Shown piece after piece: positions 1 to 6,223 of a stretch of DNA of 6,223 bases (its first letter is position 1; every line of letters begins with the position of its first letter). The notes below the pieces were generated by a model. It saw only the letters and a list, made by a program, of their open reading frames with translations. It had not been told where the DNA came from and searched no databases. This stretch comes from Deltaproteobacteria bacterium (lineage in GTDB: Bacteria; Desulfobacterota; DSM-4660; Desulfatiglandales; HGW-15). The position numbers and the translations under genes are program-made. The stretch is from the NCBI GenBank assembly GCA_030671095.1, contig DAOVAK010000178.1, forward strand, positions 1 to 6,223, read 5' to 3'.

Positions 1-259
1 CCTTAAGATTACCGGGCAGTGTTTCGGTGTCATTCAGAAAATTCATGATCTCTTTTTCATACATCCGGATTTCCGCCACAGCGCGGGTATTTCTTGCGCT
101 ATCGATAAAATGCTTATACACATTCACGCCAATAGTCGAAAGTATCCCAATAATGGTGATGACCACGATGAGCTCGGCGAGGGTGAAACCTCTCGTCCAC
201 CACTTCCGGTTGTGGGAACCAAATGAAGTAATACCAGTAAGCCAACGGAGAATTGACAT
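1..259 (-). CDS. Type IV pilin-like / type II secretion pseudopilin, N-terminal part (runs off left edge)
   Basis: The first 86 codons are present. Residues 20-42 show the class III prepilin signature: a basic leader (R18, K19, R23) ending in G24, then F25-T26-L27-A28-E29 and a hydrophobic helix (LIVVITIIGIL). A prepilin peptidase would cut between G24 and F25 and methylate F25; E29 is the conserved Glu at mature position 5. After the helix comes the amphipathic stretch SARNTRAVAEI, then a segment ending NDTETLPGNLK, resembling GspG-type pseudopilins of deltaproteobacteria. Family knowledge places such proteins in the inner membrane before assembly into a pilus or pseudopilus. The gene lies 86 bases after the HAMP gene on the same strand, probably in one operon. 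The ATG at 259 has AGGA only two bases upstream. An in-frame ATG at 286 would add nine residues, so the start is uncertain. GspG, PilA or another minor pilin cannot be told apart without the C-terminus. Confidence 0.88.
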   Translation of the reverse strand, partial: MSILRWLTGITSFGSHNRKWWTRGFTLAELIVVITIIGILSTIGVNVYKHFIDSARNTRAVAEIRMYEKEIMNFLNDTETLPGNLK

Positions 260-345
260 ATTCCTGGGGTCAAATAATTCTTGCATCTGTATCTGCCGGT
301 TCCTCAAGGTTATGGCATCTTTCGTCTTACGACACTGGTACAGAA

Positions 346-972
346 TTATCCTATCTCTTGGGCCACCTTGTCTTTGTCACTCAGCCGAAAGTGCTGCATC
401 TGTTCGCGCAGGGCAGCAAGATGCTGACGGTGTTCCTGGAGAAGCTGCTGCTCTAAATCCTGGCCGCCACTTATCTGGCTCGGTGTTTGCTCAATGGCGC
501 TCAACGATTCCAGTGCTCTCAGACCTGCTTGCTGCAAGCTTTCGCATCGTTCAGAAAGTCCTTCTATCATCTGATTGAGCGCCTCTTCCTCGCGGTGAAG
601 GTAGTCGCTCTTTCTAATCTTCACTCGAAAATTCAGATCCCCATTTCCTATTTTTGAAAAAGCCCAACGAAACCGATAGAGCGGACCAATGAGCCGATGG
701 AATATTCGTACTGAATGGATGCCCAACACGCACACCATCGAGATGATAGCCGGCCATACCCGTGAATGGAGGGTCAGTAGTCTGTCGGCGGCTGCGGCAC
801 GCATTTCCAAGCTCAGATCTTGGTTGGCCATGGCAAGTATGTCGGGAATAAAGAGGCAAACGGCCAAGAAAAGCACGATGACCAAACTGTAAATTAAAAT
901 GATGGCCAAGACTCTATACTGTAGTGATCGGTCTACGATGGAGTATTGTTTTCGTCTCGTCTTTACTGCCAT
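346..972 (-). CDS. Two-TM HAMP-domain membrane protein without output domain
   Basis: A 208-residue protein. It has a short basic N-terminus (MAVKTRRKQY), a first membrane helix at about residues 21-43, a short loop of about 28 residues, and a second helix at about 72-90. A HAMP-like region follows at about 91-140: HRLIGPLYRF opens it, with the typical NGDLNFRV turn at 110-117 and LNQMIEGL closing helix 2. Residues 141-208 are Glu/Gln-rich and probably coiled coil (QDLEQQLLQEHRQHLAALRE). HAMP domains normally relay a signal across the membrane to a kinase, cyclase or chemoreceptor module, and none follows here. It may therefore act by contacting a partner such as the kinase encoded just upstream or the pilus machinery; that is inference. 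The ATG at 972 is chosen because AAGGAG (983-978) sits five bases upstream; a longer reading from 999 lacks such a site. It begins 59 bases after the kinase stop codon and ends TAA. Confidence 0.85.
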   Translation of the reverse strand: MAVKTRRKQYSIVDRSLQYRVLAIILIYSLVIVLFLAVCLFIPDILAMANQDLSLEMRAAAADRLLTLHSRVWPAIISMVCVLGIHSVRIFHRLIGPLYRFRWAFSKIGNGDLNFRVKIRKSDYLHREEEALNQMIEGLSERCESLQQAGLRALESLSAIEQTPSQISGGQDLEQQLLQEHRQHLAALREQMQHFRLSDKDKVAQEIG

Positions 973-977
973 GACAA

Positions 978-983
978 CTCCTT
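978..983 (-). promoter_or_regulatory. Ribosome binding site of the HAMP gene
   Basis: AAGGAG, five bases before the ATG at 972. This strong Shine-Dalgarno match decides the start over the upstream in-frame start at 999. Confidence 0.85.
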
Positions 984-1031
984 GTACTATCTCCATCAAG
1001 AAAAGAGTTCGGGACTTATTGAAACCCTAGA

Positions 1032-2996
1032 TCAATTGTTATCAAGGACTTCACGAATCACCCTGAGCATTTCCTTTATGTCGTATGGTTTACTAATGTG
1101 GCCTCTCGCCCCAGCCTTGATAGCTTCTATTGCAGGTCCATCCAATGCATAGCCACTGGCAATCAGAACCCGTACCTGCGGATCCATCTTCAGAAGCTCC
1201 TCAAGACATCTTCTGCCGCCCATTTCAGGCATGATCAGGTCGAGTATCACTAGATCAATCCGCGCTTGCTGTTCGCCATAAAGCTTTAGCCCGCTCTTCC
1301 CATCTGGTGCAGTAATAACCGTATAACCCGACTCACCCAGCACCTGCACTACCAGATCTCTGATGAATTCCTCGTCATCCACCAACAGAATTGTCTCACT
1401 CCCTTTCATGATTGGAGCTCTCGCCTCTTTTTCATCAGCTACCTGTACTTCTCGGTCCAGAGTCGGCAGATAAATCTTGAAAGTTGCACCCTCACCGGGG
1501 TCGCTGGTGCAGCTTATAAAGCCGTTGTGGTTTTTCACAATCCCATAGACCATGGCCAGACCTAGGCCTGTACCCTTGTCTACATCTTTGGTGGTGTAGA
1601 ATGGTTCGAAGATGTGCTCCTGGGTTTCCGAATCCATACCATGACCACTGTCTGAGACCGTCAGCAGGGCATAAACCCATGGGGTGGCATCAGGGTGCAG
1701 TCGACAAACTTCATCGTTTAGAATCGCATTCTCTGTTTTTATGAGCAGCTTGCCCCCTTCAGGCATGGCATCCTTGGCATTGACCGCCAGATTCATGAGT
1801 ATCTGCTCCACCTGGATGGGATCGGCGTTAACAATCCTGAGATTGTCAGCTAGATCTAGGTCAATGTTGATCATTTTAGGAATGGTGCGCTCCAAAAGCG
1901 TCTTTACCTTTATAACCTCATGGTTCAGGTCCAGGGGGCGCCTGTCACTGTCAACAGCCCGGCTGAAGGTGAGTAACTGCTGGGTGAGGTCAGCGCCTCT
2001 TTTGGCGGCACCAACGATACGCACCAATGCCTGGTGGGCGCGCTCGTCCCGGTTTGCATCTTGAAGAAGCATCTGACCGTAGCCTTGAATAACCTGTAGT
2101 AGATTATTGAAATCATGGGCGATCCCGCCAGCTAAAGTGCCAACGGCTTCCATTTTCTGGGCTTGGAGCAGCTGGTATTGTATTTTCTCCTTTTCCTCTT
2201 GCGCCTGCTTGCGCTCGGTGACGTCTGTCAGGAAATTGAGGGTGGCTGGTTTGCCTTCCCAACTGATTAAGACTCCGTTGGCCTCCAACCACTTAATACC
2301 CCCTCTTTTGTTAACAACCCGAAAGTCAAAGATTCTAGCTGCTCCTTCTCCCTCAAGGAGTTCTTTGAAATACTCTGACGCCTTTGCTTGATCCTCTGGG
2401 TGGACAAAGTCCACAAATGGTCTGCTGGTTAAATCTTTACTTGAACAACGCACAAATTCCCGGATTTTGGGATTGAAAAATCTGGACATTCCATCCTGAA
2501 TAACCAATATTGCCTCGCTGGCGTTGTCCACTACCAACCGATATTTTTCCTCCGATATATTAAGCTGTTTTTTTGCTTCAATGGATTCATCATAGTGTTT
2601 CTTTAGGGTTAAAACTGCTTTTACTCTTGCCGTCAGCTCTGGCATGAAGAAAGGTTTTGTAACATAGTCTATGGCGCCGGCCTCCAAAGCTTTGACAATG
2701 TTTTCTTTCTTATCTACAACTGTCACCATCAATATGGGAATGTGTACTGTGACTGGATCTTCTTTAAGTTTTCTAGTAGCTTCGATACCGTCGATTACCG
2801 GCATCTGAACATCCATTAAAATCAGGTTGGGTTTAAGCCTGCGAGCCGTATCTAGCGCTTCCTTGCCATTGGTTGCAATATGGACCTCATATCCTTCGTA
2901 TTGGAGTGCCGCACAGAGAGCGTCTCTAATCTCGGTATCATCATCCACCACCAAGATTCTCTCCGGCTCTTTGATCAAAGAAGGGTCAGCAATCAC
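1032..2996 (-). CDS. Soluble hybrid sensor histidine kinase (REC-PAS-HisKA-HATPase-REC)
   Basis: 654 residues from the GTG at 2996. Residue numbers here count from an in-frame TTG at 3035; subtract 13 for the GTG. A receiver domain spans about 25-143, with acidic pocket D31/D32, phospho-acceptor D75 (LMDVQMP), T105 and K127. A PAS domain spans about 162-275, ending in the PAC-like [14 protein letters not shown]. HisKA carries H307 in [11 protein letters not shown]. The HATPase domain has the N box around N419 ([14 protein letters not shown]), G1 box (SDSGHGM, 461-467), F box (FEPFYTTK) and G2 box (GTGLGLAM). A second receiver spans about 547-665, with D553/D554, D599, S627 and K649. All catalytic residues are present. 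There is no membrane segment, so it should be cytoplasmic and receive its signal through the first receiver or the PAS domain. The H box type and C-terminal receiver match the PAS hybrid kinases common in deltaproteobacteria. There is no DNA-binding output, so its phosphotransfer partner lies elsewhere. It is probably the first gene of the leftward operon. Confidence 0.95.
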   Translation of the reverse strand: MIADPSLIKEPERILVVDDDTEIRDALCAALQYEGYEVHIATNGKEALDTARRLKPNLILMDVQMPVIDGIEATRKLKEDPVTVHIPILMVTVVDKKENIVKALEAGAIDYVTKPFFMPELTARVKAVLTLKKHYDESIEAKKQLNISEEKYRLVVDNASEAILVIQDGMSRFFNPKIREFVRCSSKDLTSRPFVDFVHPEDQAKASEYFKELLEGEGAARIFDFRVVNKRGGIKWLEANGVLISWEGKPATLNFLTDVTERKQAQEEKEKIQYQLLQAQKMEAVGTLAGGIAHDFNNLLQVIQGYGQMLLQDANRDERAHQALVRIVGAAKRGADLTQQLLTFSRAVDSDRRPLDLNHEVIKVKTLLERTIPKMINIDLDLADNLRIVNADPIQVEQILMNLAVNAKDAMPEGGKLLIKTENAILNDEVCRLHPDATPWVYALLTVSDSGHGMDSETQEHIFEPFYTTKDVDKGTGLGLAMVYGIVKNHNGFISCTSDPGEGATFKIYLPTLDREVQVADEKEARAPIMKGSETILLVDDEEFIRDLVVQVLGESGYTVITAPDGKSGLKLYGEQQARIDLVILDLIMPEMGGRRCLEELLKMDPQVRVLIASGYALDGPAIEAIKAGARGHISKPYDIKEMLRVIREVLDNN

Positions 2997-3002
2997 ACCT
3001 GT

Positions 3003-3007
3003 CTCCT
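3003..3007 (-). promoter_or_regulatory. Ribosome binding site supporting the GTG start of the kinase gene
   Basis: AGGAG lies six bases before the GTG at 2996. The longer reading from TTG at 3035 has no comparable site and reaches an in-frame stop soon upstream with no ATG between. The shorter start leaves the receiver domain intact. Confidence 0.7.
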
Positions 3008-3034
3008 GGTATTGGGAATAATCTACTGTAACCA

Positions 3035-3050
3035 AGCAGAATCCATGCCA
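3035..3050 (-). promoter_or_regulatory. Candidate sigma-54 (-24/-12) promoter of the kinase-HAMP-pilin unit
   Basis: On the minus strand the sequence reads TGGCAT-GGATTC-TGCT, with GG and GC separated by exactly ten bases. Against the core TGGCAC-N5-TTGCW it differs at the last base of the -24 element (T for C, a common variant) and the first base of the -12 element (C for T). Transcription would start near 3024, giving a leader of about 28 bases that holds the AGGAG and the GTG at 2996. The fit with the start codon adds weight, but two deviations make this a candidate only. Confidence 0.42.
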
Positions 3051-3059
3051 AAATTGCTC

Positions 3060-3071
3060 TAATTCGAATTA
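3060..3071. repeat. 12-bp perfect palindrome TAATTCGAATTA
   Basis: A perfect inverted repeat in the divergent intergenic region, centred about ten bases upstream of the candidate -24 element of the kinase gene and about 170 bases from the TPR gene start. Size and position suit a dimeric regulator's operator, but an AT-rich 12-mer can arise by chance. The rest of the gap (to 3238) holds a GC-rich stretch at about 3085-3135 with short self-complementary pieces (GGCG/CGCC and CCGG/CCGG) and two copies of TTAGAGC (3175 and 3210). I see no clear sigma-70 promoter for the TPR gene. Confidence 0.4.
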
Positions 3072-3238
3072 TTCAGAATCAGCTGTCGCGGCGAACCAAG
3101 CCGAAGGAAGGCGCGAGGACGCCCGGCATCCGGCTCAGACTTGTAATAAACAGCCACCAGTGTACGACTCCCTTTTAGAGCGAATTAGCTCGCGGCTGGG
3201 AAAATCCTCTTAGAGCAAACCCTAGACAGAGTATTGGC

Positions 3239-3991
3239 ATGGGCAAAACACTGGTTGTCACAATAAGTTGCATGCTCTTTATCAGCGCCCCGGCCTGGGG
3301 ACAGGATGCCATGTACTTTCTTAATCAAGGCCTCGACAACTCCATGGCAAACAAAAAAATTCATTACTTCAGCAAGGCCTTGGAATTGAATCCGAGGCTG
3401 GCTGTCGCCTACGAGAAACGGGGGGTGCTTTACTATTTTCAGGGGAAATATTCTGAAATGTCAGAGGATTTTTTGAGACTTGCAGAACTCGACCCGTCTA
3501 ACTCTGAAGCGCATCTGATGCTCGGCCTGGCTTATATAAAGAGGGATGAGTATGATAGGGCCGTTGAGAGCTTGGCCCGGGCCATTGAGCTAAATCCTCG
3601 GTTGGCCAGCGCATACGGTCATCGAGCGGAGGCCTATCGCCTTAAGGGAATGGTTGATGAAGCGATCCAGGACTCTACCAGAGCCATTAAGCTTGGTGAT
3701 ACCGAGCAAGCCACTAGCAGGGCTTATACGACCCGGGCGAAGGCTTATTTGCAGTTGGGTAAAACCACATTGGCCGATAAGGACATTCGGAGATCTTTGA
3801 AACTAGATCCCAGCTTCTTGTTTTATATTCACCCTACCATGACCGACTACCTTGCCGATTACGTAACCGATATTGACCATGAAGGTTCAAAACGTATTCG
3901 TTGGCTGGGACTCTTGGGGTTGCTCGCTCTTTCATGTGTGCTCATCTTTCGGTTCACCTTGCCTGCTCCTCATAAAACTGATGATAATTGA
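3239..3991 (+). CDS. Exported TPR protein with C-terminal membrane anchor
   Basis: 250 residues. An N-terminal signal peptide has K3, a hydrophobic core LVVTISCMLFI and a likely cut after G21 (APAWG|QD). Five tetratricopeptide units follow at about 24-54 (divergent), 55-88, 89-122, 123-157 and 158-193. The canonical pattern is clearest in SEAHLMLGLAYIKRDEYDRA and the following AIELNP, with the LDP/LNP helix ends repeated. After a linker (about 194-221) comes a transmembrane helix at about 222-241 (WLGLLGLLALSCVLIFRF) and a short polar tail. The predicted topology is a periplasmic TPR array held by a C-terminal inner-membrane helix. TPR arrays bind partner proteins or peptides; the partner cannot be read from sequence. 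The gene is transcribed divergently from the kinase operon. The ATG has only a weak AGAG upstream, but there is no better in-frame start and the signal peptide fits it. Family or gene name is not recognised. Confidence 0.9.
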   Translation: MGKTLVVTISCMLFISAPAWGQDAMYFLNQGLDNSMANKKIHYFSKALELNPRLAVAYEKRGVLYYFQGKYSEMSEDFLRLAELDPSNSEAHLMLGLAYIKRDEYDRAVESLARAIELNPRLASAYGHRAEAYRLKGMVDEAIQDSTRAIKLGDTEQATSRAYTTRAKAYLQLGKTTLADKDIRRSLKLDPSFLFYIHPTMTDYLADYVTDIDHEGSKRIRWLGLLGLLALSCVLIFRFTLPAPHKTDDN

Positions 3992-4108
3992 ATAGAGGTG
4001 TTCGTTATTGAGTAAGGACTGCAGTATATTCTGCAGGAACCTGTAGGTAAAGACGAAGGCGGAATGGACGTTGGCTAGTCTGGAAGACCGCGATCTTGTG
4101 GGATGGAT

Positions 4109-4153
4109 ACTAGCTATTGTCCATCCAGAAATTCTGGGTGGACAATAGCTAGT
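4109..4153. repeat. 45-bp near-perfect inverted repeat
   Basis: Two 22-base arms flank a single central A (4131). The left arm begins ACTAGCTATTGTCC and the right arm ends GGACAATAGCTAGT. The only mismatch (T at 4124 against G at 4138) would still pair as U-G in RNA. There is no T-run on either side, so it is a poor fit to an intrinsic terminator. Its centre is about 84 bases upstream of the start predicted from the sigma-54 promoter at 4189, within the usual range for an activator's enhancer site. A second possible pairing exists between GGATGG (4101-4106) and CCATCC (4121-4126), which would compete with the main hairpin in RNA. Confidence 0.92.
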
Positions 4154-4188
4154 TGAGCCTTGATTCACTCTCTACCTGCCATCTCATC

Positions 4189-4204
4189 TGGCACATCTAT
4201 TGCA
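4189..4204 (+). promoter_or_regulatory. Sigma-54 (-24/-12) promoter of the HEAT-repeat gene
   Basis: The sequence CTGGCACATCTATTGCA (from 4188) matches the sigma-54 core consensus YTGGCAC-N5-TTGCW at every defined base, with GG (4190-4191) and GC (4202-4203) exactly ten bases apart. It lies in a non-coding stretch and points toward the gene at 4404. Transcription would start near 4215, giving a leader of about 190 bases. Sigma-54 promoters need an ATP-dependent activator bound upstream; the inverted repeat at 4109-4153 is a candidate site. Confidence 0.66.
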
Positions 4205-4403
4205 CCATTACACACCGGATAAAAATACACGGAGCGGAACACAGTAGGAAATCCCCCGTGACCATTACGCGCAGGAACGGATCTCACTCGATTTCTAAAT
4301 TCTGACGCTGGTTTCTTGCCAACTTGAATGATTTGGTCTTCATAAGATATGTCGAGATTATTGAGCGCTCCAATAACGTGTTTCTTTTTTATAGTGGGTT
4401 TCA

Positions 4404-6223
4404 ATGAAGAAGACCCTGTCAGACACAGCCATTCTTCTCCGCAGCCAAATAACAGATGATCCTCACGGAGATATCAAGGTCAAGCTGGCGGAATTTCTCC
4501 TCGCCCTGATTCAAGCCTTTTTGCGCACCGGTTATTACACTCACGATCATCCCGAATCACAAAAAGCTAAGGCGGGACTCTACGAAGGTTTTCAAAACCT
4601 TCTCGGAAACAAGCATGAGTTGACCTTCCTAGTTCGCGAGGAGCTTGGGGGGAAAAGCATCTTGATCGAAGGGGTGTTGCCGGAAGTTCAAGACCTCAAC
4701 AGCCTGATGATCGCGGGTATGGCGGAGATGTACGTCCCCAGGTTTGTCAAGTTCCTCGAGAATAAGGATCTTCTTAGTCTGACCCTAAAAAATGCTATGA
4801 GTCCGACGGAATTTGCCAATTTCGTCGATCTTATGGGCGAACCTACTTTCGTCGACACCCAAGAAAAGGAGGATAAGGAACGATTCAGCAAGACCCTGCA
4901 AGAGAGGAACATCTTTAACATTTCATATATTTACAATGAGGAAGTCCTTGCTAAGGAACGGAACATCCATTGGCGATCTCAAATCGCCCTCACCCGACTC
5001 AAAAAAGACTTCAGCATGGTCCCGCTTTATATGGATTTGGACTCAGAGGAGATGAAAAAAGTCAGAAGGCAAATCATTCAAGACGTGTTCAGGCCTTTCC
5101 AAAACGCCGAAGCCATATACTCGGTTTTGACAAACAGTGATCTCGCCGAAACCGAGGAATTTATGGAGTCTGACATTGACGAAGAAATTATCGGCTGTCT
5201 TTCCAATGATCTTCTCCTCAGGGTAGCCAAAGTGCCGCTAAGGGAGACCCCTGGCCGCGAGGACACGGAGCCGGGCCGGGGAAAAAGGGCAAGGCTTGCA
5301 AGACAGTTCACATCTTCTCTCAATCTGAGGGAAATCAAGGGAAGAGAGTCCATACTCAAAGAGTATGTCAAAGACAAACTTATCTCCGTTGAACAGCTTC
5401 CTAAGGCCCTGCAACAAAGGATCAGGCTAGAGCAGCTGATAAAAAAATTCCTAGAGGACAGCAACTCCTTTCTCATCCAGTTCGACAAAATTCAGGACGA
5501 GGAAAAATACCTCCGGGTGGCTCGGGCCTTTATGGAAATTATTCCTGAATTGATACGCCGAGATCAGTACAAGGCAGTCCTCGAGATCGCAAATTGCCTC
5601 GATCGGCACTCCAAAGAGCAAAAAAACCGTGCCGCCTGGGCAGAACACATTCTGGAAGAGATCGGAAAGGGTGAGAGTATAAAGGCATTGCAGGGAAAAT
5701 TTCTCATTGGAAAAAAGGACATATGCCAAAACATAACCCCCATTTTTCTCAAACTTGGCTCCAGGTCTGTGCCTGAACTTGTCCCCATTCTCGTGAGGAG
5801 CCAAGACCATTTGGTCCGCAAGAGTGCCTGCGACATAATCGCTCAGATCGATCCCTCAGCCATCAATTTCGTCCTCAACAAGCTGAACGAAAAGGGAAGC
5901 GAAACGAGAGCCATAATGGACATCCTCCGGATACTGGACGAGCTAGAGCCCGGTGATTGGATGCAACCCTTGGCCAACACCCTCCTGGGCTATCTCAATC
6001 ATGAAAGCCCTCAGCTCAGAGTGGAGGCACTGAGGGTGTTTTGCAGAATCAAAGGCGTTGAGGGCAAAAACCTATACCTCGATCTACTCAATGACCCAGA
6101 CATAGATGTGCAGAAAGAGGCGATTCACTGCCTGGCCAGGGTCAAGAGCACAACTGCCCTGGGGAAATTCCTCGAGATGCTGAAAAACTTTGAAGATTCC
6201 CCTTCGGCCAAGACAGAGCGACT
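4404..6223 (+). CDS. HEAT-repeat protein, cytoplasmic, C-terminus beyond right edge
   Basis: The frame is open from ATG 4404 to the window edge: 606 codons with no stop. There is no signal peptide or membrane helix. Residues about 22-145 form an N-terminal helical domain with LAEFLLALIQAFLRTGYY, a DHP motif at 48-50, and an MSPTEFANFVDLM segment (132-144). I recall a similar layout (Tyr...His-Pro, later an acidic L..FL segment) in uncharacterised deltaproteobacterial HEAT and HD-domain proteins, but cannot confirm it. Residues 150-440 are helical and charged, with a Gly/Arg-rich linker at about 281-300. From about 445 the protein shows HEAT-like repeats, clearest in HLVRKSACDIIAQI (469-482), PQLRVEALRVFCRI (536-549) and IDVQKEAIHCLARV (567-580). 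HEAT arrays are protein-binding scaffolds; no catalytic motif is seen. An in-frame TAG at 4392 bounds the start. The ribosome binding site is weak (GTGGG, 4394-4398). Expression is probably sigma-54 dependent. No gene name is recognised. Confidence 0.9.
   Translation, partial: MKKTLSDTAILLRSQITDDPHGDIKVKLAEFLLALIQAFLRTGYYTHDHPESQKAKAGLYEGFQNLLGNKHELTFLVREELGGKSILIEGVLPEVQDLNSLMIAGMAEMYVPRFVKFLENKDLLSLTLKNAMSPTEFANFVDLMGEPTFVDTQEKEDKERFSKTLQERNIFNISYIYNEEVLAKERNIHWRSQIALTRLKKDFSMVPLYMDLDSEEMKKVRRQIIQDVFRPFQNAEAIYSVLTNSDLAETEEFMESDIDEEIIGCLSNDLLLRVAKVPLRETPGREDTEPGRGKRARLARQFTSSLNLREIKGRESILKEYVKDKLISVEQLPKALQQRIRLEQLIKKFLEDSNSFLIQFDKIQDEEKYLRVARAFMEIIPELIRRDQYKAVLEIANCLDRHSKEQKNRAAWAEHILEEIGKGESIKALQGKFLIGKKDICQNITPIFLKLGSRSVPELVPILVRSQDHLVRKSACDIIAQIDPSAINFVLNKLNEKGSETRAIMDILRILDELEPGDWMQPLANTLLGYLNHESPQLRVEALRVFCRIKGVEGKNLYLDLLNDPDIDVQKEAIHCLARVKSTTALGKFLEMLKNFEDSPSAKTER

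Larger units (their letters stand above)
3992..4403. other. 412-base non-coding stretch with regulatory signals
   Basis: No convincing gene lies between the TPR stop codon and the HEAT gene. It holds a small CTGCAG-TATATT-CTGCAG hairpin (4019-4036), a 45-bp inverted repeat (4109-4153) and a consensus sigma-54 promoter (4189-4204). A 79-codon minus-strand frame (4404-4165) begins with TTG, has no good ribosome binding site, and resembles nothing I know. No recognisable rho-independent terminator with a T-run follows the TPR gene. Confidence 0.6.

Noticed and set aside
281..298. Possible sigma-54 promoter ahead of the pseudopilin (CGGCAG...ATGCA, minus strand)
   Set aside because: GG and GC are separated by eleven bases instead of ten, and the -24 element is poor.
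27..578. 183-codon plus-strand frame
   Set aside because: It runs antisense through both the pseudopilin and the HAMP gene, whose products are recognisable; this frame shows no domain.
1684..2064. 126-codon plus-strand frame inside the kinase gene
   Set aside because: It is antisense to the HisKA/HATPase region, with Ser/Arg-rich shadow composition.
3239..3271. Lipoprotein signal at Cys11 of the TPR protein
   Set aside because: The residues before the Cys (T-I-S) lack the Leu-type residue at -3, and the core before it is too short. A normal signal peptidase I site after residue 21 fits better.
4109..4153. Inverted repeat as an intrinsic terminator of the TPR gene
   Set aside because: The stem is very long, it starts 118 bases after the stop codon, and no T-run follows on either strand. 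Termination is not excluded but is less likely.
3932..4168. 78-codon minus-strand frame
   Set aside because: It overlaps the end of the TPR gene and the 45-bp inverted repeat, and its composition is not protein-like.
4165..4404. 79-codon minus-strand frame starting with TTG
   Set aside because: The start is TTG with no good ribosome binding site, there is no recognisable domain, it has no alternative start, and it lies across the sigma-54 promoter and leader of the HEAT gene.
5078..5836. Minus-strand frames of 90-136 codons opposite the HEAT gene
   Set aside because: They are antisense shadows of a continuous 606-codon frame with clear HEAT repeats; no motif is seen in them.

Overview
The window looks like bacterial chromosome, most likely from a deltaproteobacterium in the broad sense (Desulfobacterota or a relative). 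This is inferred from gene style, not from a marker gene: a GspG/PilA-like pseudopilin beside a HAMP-only membrane protein, a receiver-PAS-kinase-receiver hybrid histidine kinase, HEAT-repeat and TPR proteins, and candidate sigma-54 promoters. Base composition is moderate and I see no RNA gene, transposase, CRISPR array or phage gene.

Layout. The left half (1 to about 3050) reads leftward and looks like one transcription unit: a soluble hybrid histidine kinase (1032-2996), then a two-TM HAMP protein with no output domain (346-972), then the N-terminal part of a type IV pilin-like or type II secretion pseudopilin that runs off the left edge (1-259). The kinase start is best placed at a GTG (2996) with an AGGAG six bases upstream. 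A sigma-54-like -24/-12 element (3050-3035) would start transcription just upstream of that ribosome binding site.

A divergent intergenic stretch (2997-3238) with a 12-bp palindrome separates this unit from a rightward gene for an exported TPR protein with a C-terminal membrane anchor (3239-3991). Next comes a 412-base non-coding stretch. It holds a 45-bp near-perfect inverted repeat (4109-4153) and, 35 bases beyond it, a sequence matching the sigma-54 core consensus TGGCAC-N5-TTGCA exactly (4189-4204). Both lie upstream of a long rightward gene (4404 to the right edge, at least 606 codons) for a cytoplasmic protein with an unassigned N-terminal domain and C-terminal HEAT repeats.

How it may work together (inference): the kinase and HAMP protein form a sensory module linked to a pilus-like or secretion apparatus. 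The TPR and HEAT proteins are probably scaffolds. The most notable signal is regulatory: a consensus sigma-54 promoter with a large palindrome at typical enhancer distance ahead of the HEAT gene, and a second sigma-54-like element ahead of the kinase unit. No enhancer-binding activator is encoded in the window, so it would have to act from elsewhere.
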